Below are positions 32,776 to 44,848 of a DNA stretch of 64,000 nucleotides, in pieces. A program made the translations under genes and the position numbers. Within the stretch, counting starts at the first letter, position 1. The number at the start of each line of letters is the position of its first letter. The stretch spans positions 11,735,589-11,799,588 of the forward strand of contig OY294048.1 in the NCBI GenBank assembly GCA_958510825.1, read 5' to 3'. The notes beneath the pieces were generated by a model that worked only from the letters and a program-made list of their open reading frames with translations, ran no database searches and was not told where the DNA came from. Source of the DNA: Brachypterus glaber (Eukaryota > Arthropoda > Insecta > Coleoptera > Kateretidae).

Positions 32776-33153
32776 GAAATGTAAAACAGTACAATTTTAC
32801 TGCCTTATATGGCAGCATAACCACAGAAATGTAATTTAACAAGTAAACTCAAGTTTGAATTTATTTAGGAATAGGCAACCCATTAAACAGCTATGTATTG
32901 TATTATATGTAAAACCAAGAAAACTAAAGCTAAATGAAAATCATATTTCCTGTTTGACATACCTACATATATCAATTTGTATGCTCTTTATAATTATTTT
33001 GTGCTTTGCTTTTCTTAACAATTAATAAAAATTAGAAAATTTTAAAATAAGAAACTTCATATTTTTTCGGGATCTCGCCTATCGGTTCGTTTGTAAACCT
33101 TCCCACTCGCGTGAAATATGTCACTTTCCACACTAGTTATGTAAAATACTATT
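32776..33153. repeat. Interspersed repeat family R4, full copy 1
   Basis: Homologous over its length to 60716-61084; both end CACACTAGTTATGTAAxATACTATT. Read in reverse, the end is AATAGTATxTTACATAACTAG, like the start of family R2. No frame is shared between copies. Confidence 0.8.
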
Positions 33154-33159
33154 ACAGTG

Positions 33160-33300
33160 TAATATTCAAATTACTCCACAACTTCGCATTTCATACATTT
33201 AATTGATAATTTGACTTTAATTAAAGCAAAGTGCATTAAATAATATGTTCTAGAACTGCACATTAAATTATTACCATTTAAAATGTGTAGAAACTGTGTT
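33160..33300. repeat. Single-arm relative of the 25262-25785 inverted repeat
   Basis: It matches 25660-25800 around ATTACTCCA.AACTTC, CTTTAATTAAAG and TTCTAGAACTGCA. It directly follows family R4. Confidence 0.65.
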
Positions 33301-33413
33301 TTGCCACCATGGATTTAGCATATCCAAAAGCTTATCTAACCCGCACTTAAATTAACGATGACTGCATACTAGCGGATTGTTAAATTTCTGGTGCTTTAGC
33401 ATAAAACTATATT

Positions 33414-35191
33414 AGTCCAGTCAAATAATAAATGTAAATTGTAATAAATGTACACGGGCTGATATTTTAAAGGCTAGTAGTGGATGGTAACAAAACACTC
33501 CCGTTAGTTTTTCACCCGGTGCACCGGGTGATTTGCGTAAGGGGTGTCCGCTATCTTGAATTTCAGGGGTAAGTGCGGTAATCTCGCTTAATAATGCATC
33601 TTACGATAAAAGTTCATATAACCAATAAGAAGCAAATTTCCAACAATTTTTGTAAAAATAATTTATTCATTATAATTATAACAATCGAGTTATATTCAAA
33701 AATAGCCATATTGGAGGTACAATGGGTTTGGACTTTTTCGATTATTTAGCCAAATTATTCAACGGAGGATAAAAGTGTTTATAAACAAACATGTAGCTCT
33801 TGAAATTATCGTGATTATTTTTTAACGTTTTTTTCAACCAATCATTTAACAATACATGTTTACACGTGTTTATTTCGGTCCAATCATATTATAGCTATAC
33901 TGGGAATTTTCTACTGTAGCAAATTCCAGTGAGAATCGCTGTAGTATTTTTTTTCTCAGTATTTCTCTTTTAAAACAATATTTCATACCTAAAACTAATT
34001 AATAATTAAATATGAATATATTACTATTTATAATTATTGTTATTAATTTATTATTTACCAAAAAATACCTCAAATTATTCTTTTTATAAAATGACAGTTT
34101 TTATAGGATGCTTGCAAGCCTAGCACAGTACCGCTCTAGTCAGTACTGCAGTAAGTGACTAAACTATTGACAGAACTATTATTTGCAATTTAAAAATGGA
34201 CAAAAAGGTTTTAGTTTAGCCGTTGAGAATGTTATTAGATTAACCAAATCAAAGAATATGCCCCTAAAAATTAATATTAAGATAAGTAATAAAAAAATTT
34301 ATATCAATTTGCGATGAAAAAAATATAAAGGTTGGTTATTATAAATCGTTAAAAAATAATCTTCTGAATTAAACATGATTCTTCGAGTTATCGGGAAAAT
34401 TTCACAGTTTTCATTCAAATTTGCTGTCAAAGGAAATAATTACCCCAGCCTTGACTCCGTTCTACCAATATCCACTGGTTGTTTACTTTGACCATTCTCT
34501 GAAACTTAAGTTAATCTCAGGCCTGCCCTGATAAATAATCAAAAATGACACTGACATTTGAATGGTTGAGTTAAAAAAATAACTAACTTTATATTAAGAT
34601 GCTTAAAATTATCCATTTTCAAATTTTAAATGCATTTTTTATGGTGTACTTTTCAATAAACAGTTTTATTTGTCTTTGAATTTATCGAGCAGAGGATCAA
34701 ACAAAAACTTAAATATTATTAGTTTCTAGACTTTAATTTCTATAGAACAAATATTTTTTTATAAAACAACTTTTCCAGTACTGCCTATAAAAAGGAAAAG
34801 GTTGTTTAATCTACAGCATTAATATTTACAAGTTTTGTTTTTTTTTTGTTTGAGCGAAAATAACTTGGTCTTATTCCCAAATGCCCTAAATATCTGGTGG
34901 GCATCCCAGCTCTATTAGGAGTAGTCTTGTAAAACTCTTCAGGGCTCTATAACTAGAAAAGTATTATGTGATATATTTTTATCAAATTCTAAACAACTTT
35001 AAATAGGTCCATCCATTCTAGTTCACCCGTAAAATTCAAGATAGCGGACACCCCTTACGCAAATCACCCGGTGAAAAACTAGGAGAATTCTAGAAGTTTT
35101 CTGTTACCATCCACTACTACCCTTTAAAATATCAGCCCGTCTACATTTATTGTAATTTAACATAAGAATTTATTTACTATTTGACTGGACT
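33414..35191. mobile_element. DNA transposon-like element with long terminal inverted repeats, no coding
   Basis: 33414-33570 and 35025-35191 are inverted copies starting AGTCCAGTCAAATA and sharing GGTAGTAGTGGATGGTAAC (or a near form) and TTGCGTAAGGGGTGTCCGCT. The interior of about 1.45 kb has no frame over 60 codons. No target duplication read with confidence. Non-autonomous; class unknown. Confidence 0.78.
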
Positions 35192-35573
35192 CTCCGTGTA
35201 TCATGTTTTTTTATATGTTCGGTTACTCAAGAACAACTAATCTATACGAAATACTGCTCTCAAAAAAGAAAACTATCCCCTTTAGGTCTAGGTTCATTAA
35301 AACAAAACAAAATTTAATCGACATTTTCTTTTTCGAAAAAGTAAAAAATAAGAAAAAAATAACAAAACTTTGTTTAATCAACAATTATTTTTATCGAAAA
35401 AGGAAAAAAAAAATAAGAAAAAAAATAAAAAAAATACCTTATTACCCTCTTACCCCCCAAAATTCCAGCCTAGAACTTTGCATAAGGAATATAGTCCAAA
35501 TCTTAAGTCTTTGGCTCAAAGCATTCTGGAGTCACAAATTTCCCTATACACCCTTTTTTTTGTGGAATTTCCA
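35192..35573. other. Low-complexity stretch with a spurious 127-codon frame
   Basis: The frame at 35203-35586 is built on A-runs (35340-35435) giving poly-lysine and has no domain. I do not call it a gene. Confidence 0.6.
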
Positions 35574-35760
35574 CAATTTAACATGATTTAATCATGTTAA
35601 ATTGTAGTTGAAATAAATAATGTGCTAAGTGCCAAAAAATTAGGAATTTGAGTAAACACTTGTTTATTGTGTAGGAACAGTTACTGGACACTAAACAAGT
35701 ATTTATTCAAATTCCTAATTTTTTGACACTTTATTTATTTTAACTCTACAATTGTTTTAA
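35574..35760. repeat. Two overlapping palindromes (MITE-like)
   Basis: 35574-35604 is a tight hairpin (CAATTTAACATGAT). 35598-35666 and 35694-35760 then pair over about 65 bases, sharing CCAAAAAATTAGGAATTTGA in inverted form. Confidence 0.75.
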
Positions 35761-36726
35761 TTTTTTTTACTGATGCAAAAAATTCTTTTGCAAAAGTAAA
35801 ATTAAGTTATTTGGGAAAAACCTACTGTTTAAAAAAAATAATTAGGGCACAACGATTTAAAAATATATTATAAAAGTCCGATAAATTTAAGTACCTAGCT
35901 CAAGCGCGAATTAAAATGTGACAAACCTGATTGCACCTGATATGCGAAACCGGTCAGCTGAAATAATTTAGAATTTTATTTTTCCCCTAACCCAAGAAAG
36001 TGACTATAATCTGATTGCACACGTTCATCAACATATACATAATATATTATATTTACATATACTACTTTGCTTTTTCAAAAAAATAATTATAATTGGCTGT
36101 AGTTTCGTTGGAAAGTATTCTCGAACTCATCTTCGTAGGAACTTGATTTCTTATTTTTTAGTTCTTTTTATTCGATACGTCTCTTGATAAGTTTTTTTTA
36201 TTACATGTAGACTATATGCATATTTTCTAAATGTAATAAAAATAAAAATAAATGTAAAAAAAGTGCTCGCTTTTTATTTTATCAAAATTTTATATAGTCA
36301 GTACCATACAGTACAGTACACTGGAGTGTCATTTGGGTGATTTAAATAAATCTTTTGATGACCAACAAAAATCGGTTCAAACGTTTACATTGCACAGTTG
36401 AAACTGCGCTGGTTACGAATCAATTCAGAACTGAGATTTTCGAGAACCAAAACAAACCTATAGACATAGATCATTATCCTCCTTTCGTACAGTCGGATAA
36501 AATGCGCACAAAATTGGTTCAAAGAATATCGTTTTTGAAGTTGTGAAGGGTATACTATGAATAGCAAAGAATTACATATCCTCACGGTTTGTTATTCTTT
36601 AAGACTGCTAGACCATGATTTTAAAACAAAAATAAACGAAAATAGTAAAGGGATAAAAGACGTGAGATTTTAAAAAAATTATTGAGAAAGGAGCTGAAAA
36701 ATATGGGAGCGGGAGGTTTTGTTGAA
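35761..36726. other. No gene recognised
   Basis: Two frames overlap on opposite strands at 36355-36585 (63 and 66 codons). Neither shows a motif, so they stay unassigned. Confidence 0.45.
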
Positions 36727-36935
36727 ATTTACCGCCAAAGAAAATATCGCGATATTATTTTTTCTGCGCAAAGAATTCACAGCCATAAACCTTTACTGCG
36801 AAAAAATATTAAAGCAAAATAAAAATAGCGAAATATATAACCGCGCAAAGTTTTAATAGCGAAATGCAATTACCGCGAAAAATATATAGCGAAAGTAATA
36901 GCCGCGAAAATATTTAACTCGCAAAGCAAATTTTG
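36727..36935. repeat. Degenerate GCGAAA/CCGCG minisatellite
   Basis: GCGAAA or CGCAAA recurs about every 15-20 bases in AT-rich spacing, with CCGCG at 36841, 36878 and 36902. Clearly non-random, but too diverged to fix a unit length. Confidence 0.6.
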
Positions 36936-37156
36936 CATCCAATTTTAAATTATATTTTTTTTTCTGTAATACATTTTTGCCAGTTAGTTGTTTAAAAAAT
37001 ATAAATATAACGAAATTAATTGGTTTTGTTTTAAAAAAATATATACCGTGTGTCCCACCAGGTGACAAGCTATATCTCCGTTATTTGAAAAGATAGAATT
37101 TGTTGCAAAAAAACAGCGTTAAATGGGAGCCACTGAAGTTATTATTTACGTATCCA
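36936..37156. other. Spacer before a foldback
   Basis: ACCGTGTGTCCCACCAGGTG at 37046 looks like an element terminus, but no partner end was found. Confidence 0.4.
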
Positions 37157-37978
37157 AAACCACCCCTTGCTTACCCACCCCCTTGAAACTACCACCAACT
37201 TCTGTTTTTCAAATAGCACCCCCCCCCCATTTTTATCAAAGAATATAAAGTGGTATCTTATCATTTAAGGGTATCTAAACAACAATTATTATTTATTAAT
37301 AGTAGGGTGGTATTAAGAAACAAGGTGGTTCCAGCAGAGTGGGTTTGGACTTGTTTGCTTGTGATATTGTACTTTAGAGCCCCTTAAAAAATAAGATATT
37401 ACTTATACTGCCCTGCTAAGACAAGTTGTCCTATCTGCAAAATTTCACTCTTTGAGATAAGTACACCATTGCAATGCATTGTATTCCTTTACACTAGCCC
37501 CATGTGCCTACTAAAATAAATGTCCTATCTAAAATCCAAATCCTAAAAATTAACCTAATATGTTTATCCTATTTGGAAAACTTTCAATGTTTTGTAAATA
37601 AAATTATCCTAACTAGTATTTACTAAACGAATAAGTCAGGACTAGTTAGTCCTAGGACTAACTTTACAGATCTTAGTAATTTAATTGGACTTTTTAGCTC
37701 ATTTCATCTTAACTTTCTCAGATAGAACAAATTTAGTATGACAATTTTATATTTATTTAAACATGTTTTCAAAAAGTGGAAACAAAACAATAAAACTGGC
37801 CATATCCCAAAACATCTAATTTGCAGATAGGACAAATTGCCTTAGCAGGGCAGTATAATACATGGTTGAATTTAGAATAATGTGCTTTTAAATGTGCTTT
37901 AGTAAAAATAGTGAGGTGCTATTTAAAAAAAAAGTTGGGGGTGGTTTCAAGAGGGTGGATAAGTAGGGGGTAGTTTTA
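37157..37978. mobile_element. Foldback with a second inverted repeat nested inside
   Basis: Outer arms 37157-37219 and 37916-37978 carry C-rich and G-rich strands (ACCCACCCCC against GGGGGTGG). Inner arms 37405-37441 and 37820-37857 pair over TTGTCCTATCTGCAAA and CTGCCCTGCTAAG. No coding frame. Confidence 0.75.
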
Positions 37979-38093
37979 CAAAAAGTAAGTAAATTCTACT
38001 TTAACTGGCATTTTATTTGTTTTTTTAGAATTTTCTTAATTTTTTTGCAGTGTTAAATACACAGTGCAATATAAAAAAAACTGGCATAGGACC
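37979..38093. other. Spacer
   Basis: Nothing recognised. Confidence 0.4.
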
Positions 38094-38225
38094 AATTTTT
38101 TTAAGTCAATTTTGGGTCGTAGATTTCGAGTCTGTAATCAGATTATTTGGATCGCGTCAGAATTTTTTTCTATATGAAAAATCTGATTACAAATTCAAAA
38201 TCTATGCCTCAAAATTGACTTTTTT
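38094..38225. repeat. Inverted repeat, about 50-bp arms
   Basis: AAGTCAATTTTGGG..TAGATTT and TAATCAGATT on the left face AATCTGATTA and AAATCTATGCCTCAAAATTGACTT on the right. The 79-codon frame at 38050-38289 spans it and is not credible as a gene. Confidence 0.7.
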
Positions 38226-38289
38226 TTCTGTGGCACTGTGTTATTTTTTCAAGTTAGTTCCATTAAGTCCAACCGTAAACCGACCATAA

Positions 38290-39540
38290 GAATTTTTCAT
38301 ATCATTCTACACATTTTTCTAATATTCAGCTTTTTATGATATGACGTAATATGAAACGGTATGATTAAGAAAGACATTTAGAGTGATATGGGTCTGATTT
38401 CTGTCAGAAATATCTGCAATGGGATGAAACGCTCCAATGCGTGTTTAGTTTGCCAATCTCCCATTGTGATACAATAATCGTTTCCAACGTCAGACAGGCG
38501 TTACAGTTTCCTATTTTTTTATTGTTTTAGTTTCAGTTATACCACTAGTCGACAAACTAATAACTTATTAAAGCTTTTCCCTCCTGGGAAAACTTGCTAT
38601 TTACGCATGATTACCATCAAAGCAGAAAAAAACTTGTTCAAGCTGAAAGACAAACTTTCCTTAAACATATTTTTCACACATAGACACTTAAGGCCACTAC
38701 AATGACAATACTAATAAAACTAAATATCTAGGATTATATTTTGACCAACATATAATTGGGAACCAACCAACAACATCAAATTATATATTCTCGAGTGTGT
38801 GTGTTATGTAAAAAAATACATCTGTATGACACAAGAAATAACACAAACATACGAAGTAATTTTCACAGAATTGAGAAATTTAAGGACTTATAAATTACTA
38901 TGGACCATTATTGTTTAATAAAGTACCACTGAGCTCTAAACTTAAAAAAAAAAACAGGTCAAAATATATTTAATTGAAAATGTAGTGTAGTAGTGTAAAT
39001 TAAGTTTTTATAACGTAGGTTAAAATAATTTGACAAACTAAGTCAAATTGGCTTAGATAAATAAATAATGCTTGATATAAACATCAAAAGAATTTTAAGT
39101 ATACCACTTTTTTCGATAGAAGTGTAATATGACTATTATGAAAGTTCAAAACATGAATCTAAATTATATTCAGTTGATGTGGATCTCGCCTACAATGTCA
39201 AGAATGACACCACAAAAATGAATCAATTTCTGTTCCGTGATGACATAATAATAACCTCCCTGCAAATGGATTCCCTCAGGAAATTTCACTGTTTGCATAT
39301 ACATTTTGGTACCATGGTTGTATTAGGATCAATATTTGATCTTCGTGCAAATTACGTGTGTCAACTTGTGGAAACATTTTTGTCCTAGACCAAATTAATT
39401 CTACACCAAGTAATGCCACTGACAAATAAAATTGTCTAATTTAAAAAGCAGGGGGCTTTTTCCGCTGTTTCCATGCCGCATATGAGTGGGGTTGCTGATA
39501 GGCATTAAAACTCTCCAAAATGTAACAATAAAATACTTCA
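38290..39540. other. No gene recognised
   Basis: A 69-codon frame at 39179-39388 extends upstream in frame by a few codons and has a protein-like composition, but I recognise no domain and see no splice context. Confidence 0.4.
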
Positions 39541-39811
39541 GACTATTTCACAAACAATATATAAAAGTCCAAACCAATTAAAACCTTGCATTTTTAGTTT
39601 CTTGACCAATCAGATCAAAATGAATCTGATAATTTTTGCACAAGTGCAATTATCACTTGGTTACTATGGAAACAAGAAACTGACAGTTACTGACATCTTA
39701 ATAAATGTTATATATTTGTAAAATGTGTTTTTAATTTGTGAAGCTTACCTTTAGTTGAGTTATTTTAATTGATAAGCAATATAAATACTTATTTTATTAC
39801 CAAACCATCCT
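39541..39811 (-). repeat. Interspersed repeat (inverted relative of 8226-8473)
   Basis: Reverse complement of the plus-strand copy at 8226-8473 with scattered differences and small insertions. Confidence 0.75.
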
Positions 39812-39913
39812 ATCAGCGTCGACTCTCTTACTTTTCGTTCTAGACCCAAAAATTGTACTTTTCGTTGGGATTTATTATACAATATTTTTTCCTTTTAGAT
39901 AGGTACTATCGAA

Positions 39914-40406
39914 TAATAGTATATTAAAGTACTAGTTTCATAACATACGTTTTTAGCGCACGAGTACAAGTTTAGAAAACGAGCCGCTTCCGGCGAGTGA
40001 AACGAGTGCTTTTTACGATTTTTTCTATTTTGCTCTAAAATTTAAAAAAACTTACATTTAAATTGATGACTGATTTAGAGATTTTTGTTTTGGATTGGCA
40101 TTACAGTTTCCACCATGTTTAAAATTCTAAGAACAAATTATATTTTGATATATTTTATAGTCATCTCTTCTCTTTTTTACTGCAATTAACCAAGCCAATT
40201 TTAACATGGTAAAAATAACCTAAACACAAAATTTTGTAGAAAATTCAACTTTAAAGCGACATCGACATTTGCACGGAAAACGTCAAGCGATAGGCCAAGT
40301 CTGTTGCCAACCCAAAAGAACAAAAAGTACAGACCTCTTATGGGCCTATAAGAACACGCAAAATGCGTGTGATTATGAGCTTATAAGAGTCGCAAAATAG
40401 AAAATA
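39914..40406 (+). repeat. 520-bp interspersed repeat family R2, copy 3
   Basis: Same start (ATAGTATATTAAAGTACTAG) and end as 8523 and 11322, with a deletion in the CGAGTTTTCTAAAGTACTAG section. ATAGTATATTA also follows its right end at 40404-40414, so this may be a target duplication or an adjoining element. Confidence 0.82.
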
Positions 40407-40408
40407 GT

Positions 40409-40540
40409 ATATTATGCACCTAGTATGCGAACTAAGGCTTTAGTGATCGAGACTGAAGTTTTTTTTTGCTGAGACGGAGTCGAGGCAAAAAATCAGTCAA
40501 GAACACTTAAGACAGTTCGCATACGTGGTGTATATAATAT
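40409..40540. repeat. Small inverted-repeat element
   Basis: TATTATGCACCTAGTATGCGAACT faces AGTTCGCATACGTGGTGTATATAATA in inverted form (quoted ends abbreviated by mismatches). The right half is repeated at 41275-41330 as part of the tandem duplication. Confidence 0.6.
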
Positions 40541-42210
40541 TTCTACTACCTAAAGCTAGTAACTCCAAATATTAGTTAAAAATATAGTTTAAAAAATATT
40601 TTGACATAGCTGTCAGTTTGACATATAAGTTGAAAAAAGTTAGTAGTTGTCTTAAATTTTATTATTATTGACCGTAGTCAATAAACAATGCTTAACAACG
40701 GTCAATAATAAATGAGTTCACTAATTTTATTGGTTGCCAAGGTAAACAAGCCTTGACAACGGTAGATAATATGTAAGCTACCACTTATTTGATAGTAGAA
40801 GAAAAACTTATATATGTTTTATAGTTATAATTTAACCTGTAAAAAAATCAATAGAAACCAAGTATAATTTAAATACTGGTTTCAATTTTGACAGATGTCA
40901 AAAACTAATTTTCCGTTTAAAAAAATTATAAATATTATAATTGGCCAGTAGCTTTAAAATAATATTTTCAGTGTCAAGTATCTGATTGGTGGTTGGAACT
41001 GAAATTACCGCAATTACTAATTGCAAACGTATTGATACTGGGAATTACAGGAATTACACAATTATGCTATTAACCAAAAACGATTTAGTGGTAAAATTTA
41101 CTATACCGGGTTAACAATACCGTGTACCATTGGTACACCTCCTATTTTTACTTTCGAGCGATAGAAGTATTGGCAAAATAAAAGTTTTCCAGATTTTGAT
41201 GTATTTAATTTTTGATTCCCGTCCGTCCTTGGGTCCGTCCGTTGATTTGTCAGTCTTTTGGTCCGTCAGATCAAAATCAGTCGAGAACACTTAAGACAGT
41301 TTGCATACGTAGTGCATATAATATTTTTTCTACTACCTAAAGCTAGTAACTCCAAATATTAGGTAAAAATATAGTTTAAAAAATATTTTGACATAACTGT
41401 CAGTTTGACATATGTCTTAAGTTAGTAGTTGTCTTAATTTTATTAACATTGACCGTCGTCAATAAACAGTGCTTAACAACGGTTAATAATAAATAAATTT
41501 TATTGGTTGCCAAGGTAAACAAGCCTTGACAACGGTAGATAATATGTAAGCTAGCACGTATTTGGTAGTAGAAAAAAAAACTTATACATGTTTTATTGTT
41601 ATAATTTAGTATATATAGTAACCAAGTATAATTTAAATACTGGTTTCAATTTTGACAGATGTCAAAAACTAATTTTCCTTTTAAAAAAATTATTATTATA
41701 TTAAGCTAGCACTTATTTGGTAGTAGAAGAAAAACTTATATATGTTTTATTGTTATAATTTAACCTGTAAAAAAATCAATAGTAACCAAGTATAATTTAA
41801 ATACTGGTTTCAATTTTGACAGATGTCAAAAACTAATTTTCCGTTTAAAAAAATTATAAATATTATAATTGGCCAGTAGCTTTAAAATAATATTTTCAGT
41901 GTCAAGTATCTGATTTTGTGGTTGGAACTGAAATTACCGCAATTACTAATTGCAAACGTATTGATACTGGGAATTACAGGAATTACATAATTATGCTATT
42001 AACTAAAAACGAATTAGTGGTAAAATTTACTATACCGGGTTAACAATACCGTGTACCATTGGTACACCTCCTATTTTTACTTTCGAGCGATAGAAGTATT
42101 AGCAAAATAAAAGTTTTCCAGATTTTGATGTATTTAATTTTTGATTCCCGTCCGTCCTTGGGTCCGTCCGTTGGTTTGTCAGTCTTTTGGTCCGTCAGAT
42201 CAAAACCAAA
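40490..42210. repeat. Tandem duplication (784-bp offset) with a further internal triplication
   Basis: AATCAGTCxAGAACACTTAAG occurs at 40491 and 41275. Everything from there to GTCCGTCAGATCAAAA is repeated (ending at about 41275 and 42205). The second unit is about 145 bp longer because the segment with GCTAGCAC..TATTTGGTAGTAGAA to GATGTCAAAAACTAATTTTC is itself doubled (about 41551-41690 and 41705-41860). No protein motif; 62-codon frame 42059-42247 rejected. Confidence 0.8.
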
Positions 42211-42860
42211 CTCTAAACTTAAGGTTTTTAGAGGACTGAAACTATAGTTGTATACCGTGGGATTATAAAGTGCCGAATACGTCTTTTTAATGCAAAACTG
42301 GCATTAGCGATGAGTAAAATGCAAGAAAGCTGTGTTCGTTTTACTGGCCACCGAGCTGTTGTACATAGCAATCACATGGGCTTGTCGCGCACAACTCTAA
42401 CAGAGGCGTGGCTTCAAACGAAGAGTATTTTCTTTTCAAACTGTTCTGCACTTTATAATCGCACTGTATGTTATTTATTGTTGTATAATCTAATTATGCT
42501 AATAATTAGATTAAAGTGTTCTATCAGTGTACGATAACCAATACTTAGTGTACAATTTATTATTAACTTCGCCTTGAATGTTTAAAAACAACTTAAAGTT
42601 TATTACAAATCATCTTTAGAAATAACCGGAACCAAAGAATCCATACTTTTTAGAGAAAATACGGAAAGTTAAATTACTTTTAATTAGTTTTAATGCAGGT
42701 GTTAACAAAGTAGAATAACTAATCATTTTCCACAAATGCAAGTTTTACTTCGTTACCATAGAAAACAAATAACTTTTATTAAAGGACTAAGAGCCATTGT
42801 GCACTAGGGTATTTCAAAAACACTAATTTTTAGGAATTTTGAGCCCCCTATGTCGTGAAA
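42211..42860. other. No gene recognised
   Basis: A 75-codon frame at 42310-42537 lacks any known motif. Nothing else. Confidence 0.4.
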
Positions 42861-42875
42861 AATACAACAACAAAA

Positions 42876-43002
42876 TTACATATGCATTTCATTAAAAAAA
42901 AGTCGTTCTCTTGAAAATTGCACTAATAGAACAATAGACTAATTAATAACTTAATTAGGTTATCATATACAACAATAAATAGTTGTATATGCGCCAACCA
43001 CT

Positions 43003-43033
<31 letters not shown>

Positions 43034-44060
43034 TAAAAAAAAAGAGTTGAGGTTAAAAACCTATTTACTCAAGTTAAAAAAAAAATTATGTAAAAAGTAT
43101 TAAATAAGTCTATCCAACTGGTTTTTAAAAGTGTTTATAGTTGGCGCAAGCACAACATCATGAGTTCCAAGTCGTAAATACTCTGCTACTTAAAAATGTT
43201 CTTCTGTGGGCAGTCCTGTATATTTCATATTTTAGCTTTAGGCTGTGTCCTCTAAGGCGTCCATCGTTGTTTAATGAAAAAAGTGATCGCAGATCAATGG
43301 AAAATGTATTATGTAGTATTCTATATGTCATTATAATGGAACCTCTTTCCAACCTGTCCATAACACTGGGTAGACCAAATAAAATGAGGCGGTTTTCGTA
43401 CGATGGTCGAGTTCTTCCGTATGGTAATCTCGTAGCACTTCGTTGAACATTTTATAATAAATTAATATCACGCACCAAGTTAGGGTACCATACTGAGAAT
43501 CCGAATTCCAATATAGGGCGTATATAAGTTTTATACAAGCAGGCTGCTGTTTGAACATAGGGTCTACAAAACGCCTTTTTAAATAGAAATATAGTTTTTC
43601 TAGATTTACTACACACTAAGTTTATGTGTTCAGACCATGTTAAGTCGCTTGTTACTATAACTCCAAGATCAGTATGTTTTTCCACTTTTGTTAGGTTACC
43701 ATTATCTCAAACATAGTCCATCCGAGGATTGTTTTTACCCAGGTGCAGCACAACGCATTTACCGATATTTAAAGGAATAAGCCATATTTCACTCCACCTT
43801 AGAATGGTATTGATATCTTGTTGAAGTAGGTGATGCTCTAGAAATGGATTCCCAAAAAGTTTTGAGTCATCAGCAAAAAAAGAACTAATGCAGTGGAGAA
43901 GACGAGGCAAATCGGCAGTAAATATTATAAACAATAGGGGGCCTAATACCGACCCCTGGGGCACGCCACTGTCTACAGAGTAAAATCTAGAAAAGCAGTT
44001 GCCAACTTTAACTCGGAAAGAGCGGTTTGTTAAAAACTGAGCGATCCAGGCATTGCATAG
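42876..44060 (-). mobile_element. 5'-truncated LINE on the minus strand with a 15-bp direct repeat
   Basis: The dead reverse transcriptase (43100-44062) plus its 3' region lie between two perfect copies of AATACAACAACAAAA (42861-42875 and 44061-44075), a likely target duplication. The 3' region includes an (ATT)n microsatellite at 43002-43033 and a hairpin at 42963-42992 (ATATACAAC/GTTGTATAT). LINE insertions of CR1, I and Jockey types often end in such simple repeats. Confidence 0.78.
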
Positions 44061-44062
44061 AA
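43100..44062 (-). pseudogene. LINE reverse transcriptase C-terminal half, nonsense-damaged
   Basis: Read from 44062 down: a segment beginning WIAQFLTNRSFRVKV, then VPQGSVLGPLLFIIF, FADDSKLF (the catalytic F/Y-A-D-D box, motif C), HLGKNN, the thumb-like LGVIVTSDLTWSEHI, and a tail ending NTFKNQLDRLI. Two in-frame stops interrupt it, TGA at about 43707-43709 and TAA near 43449, and a frameshift lies near 43155, just before DVVLAPTINTFKNQLD. The palm N-terminal half and the endonuclease are missing. The pattern fits a CR1/Jockey-like LINE. The plus-strand frame 43141-43446 is antisense shadow. Confidence 0.9.
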
Positions 44063-44075
44063 TACAACAACAAAA

Positions 44076-44592
44076 AAATAAACGTGTTCAGTATTTACAA
44101 ATGAGTGCAGTTGTTTGATCTACAACGACGAACTGCTAAGCGATGAGGTTTTTCTTTATCGCGCAGAGAGCAAACTGGGCGGGGCTTGCAATTCCGCAGG
44201 GTCGGATCGTAGCTCCTTACTACGTCACGATCCTCGCTTTAAAATGCAGGCAATTCATCTGACCCGTCCGTGTGCGGCTGGCTAGCTGAACCTGGGGTGC
44301 GTCGGCTCTCTACTGCTTTTCAAAATTTGGTGTAATGTATTTTAAATATTTATTTGCACATAGAAATTACATATCATATGTAATTACATGTACATGCTTA
44401 TCGTTGAGTATACTTATGCACATACAAATTTTAGCGCAAACTGGCTACTTTCAATATTTTGGTAAAACTTTGATTAGATTCAGCTGATTGTAGCCACCTT
44501 TATTGATCATCCTTTCTCAAAAAACTACAACAACGTTGTTGTATTATTAAATAATATGAATCTACAATTTTAATAGTGTATTCAATATAACG
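44076..44592. other. No gene; slightly GC-richer stretch
   Basis: 44140-44310 is richer in G and C than its surroundings (GGGCGGGGCTTG, GGGTCGGATCG) but has no open frame of note and no repeat partner noticed. Confidence 0.4.
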
Positions 44593-44596
44593 TTAT

Positions 44597-44848
44597 CGTC
44601 GGCTTACAAGTAAAGAGCACTAAGTCCAAAAACATGGTTTTGAGATATTGACAAATTTAACTTTCATTGTCGTTTTTTAATTTTTGTAATAATTGTTTTT
44701 GGAAAAAAACTACCTCAAATTGCAGTGACATGTTTGGACATAATGATGTCCCATTTGCAGTTAAATAAAGAAAAATTGAAGTAGTTTAATTCAACTAAAT
44801 TTGAAAAAAGACACGGACTTAGTGCCTTTTACTTGTAGGCCCACGACG
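44597..44848. mobile_element. Short inverted-repeat element, first of two back-to-back
   Basis: Starts CGTCGGCTTACAAGTAAAG and ends with an imperfect inverse (CTTTTACTTGTAGGCCCACGACG). It abuts the next element with the same start, sharing the CG. Confidence 0.75.

Noticed and set aside
35203..35586. 127-codon frame
   Set aside because: Poly-lysine from A runs, low complexity, no domain.
39179..39388. 69-codon frame as a host exon
   Set aside because: No recognisable domain or flanking splice sites; kept only as a note.
43141..43446. 101-codon plus-strand frame
   Set aside because: Antisense to the LINE reverse transcriptase relic.
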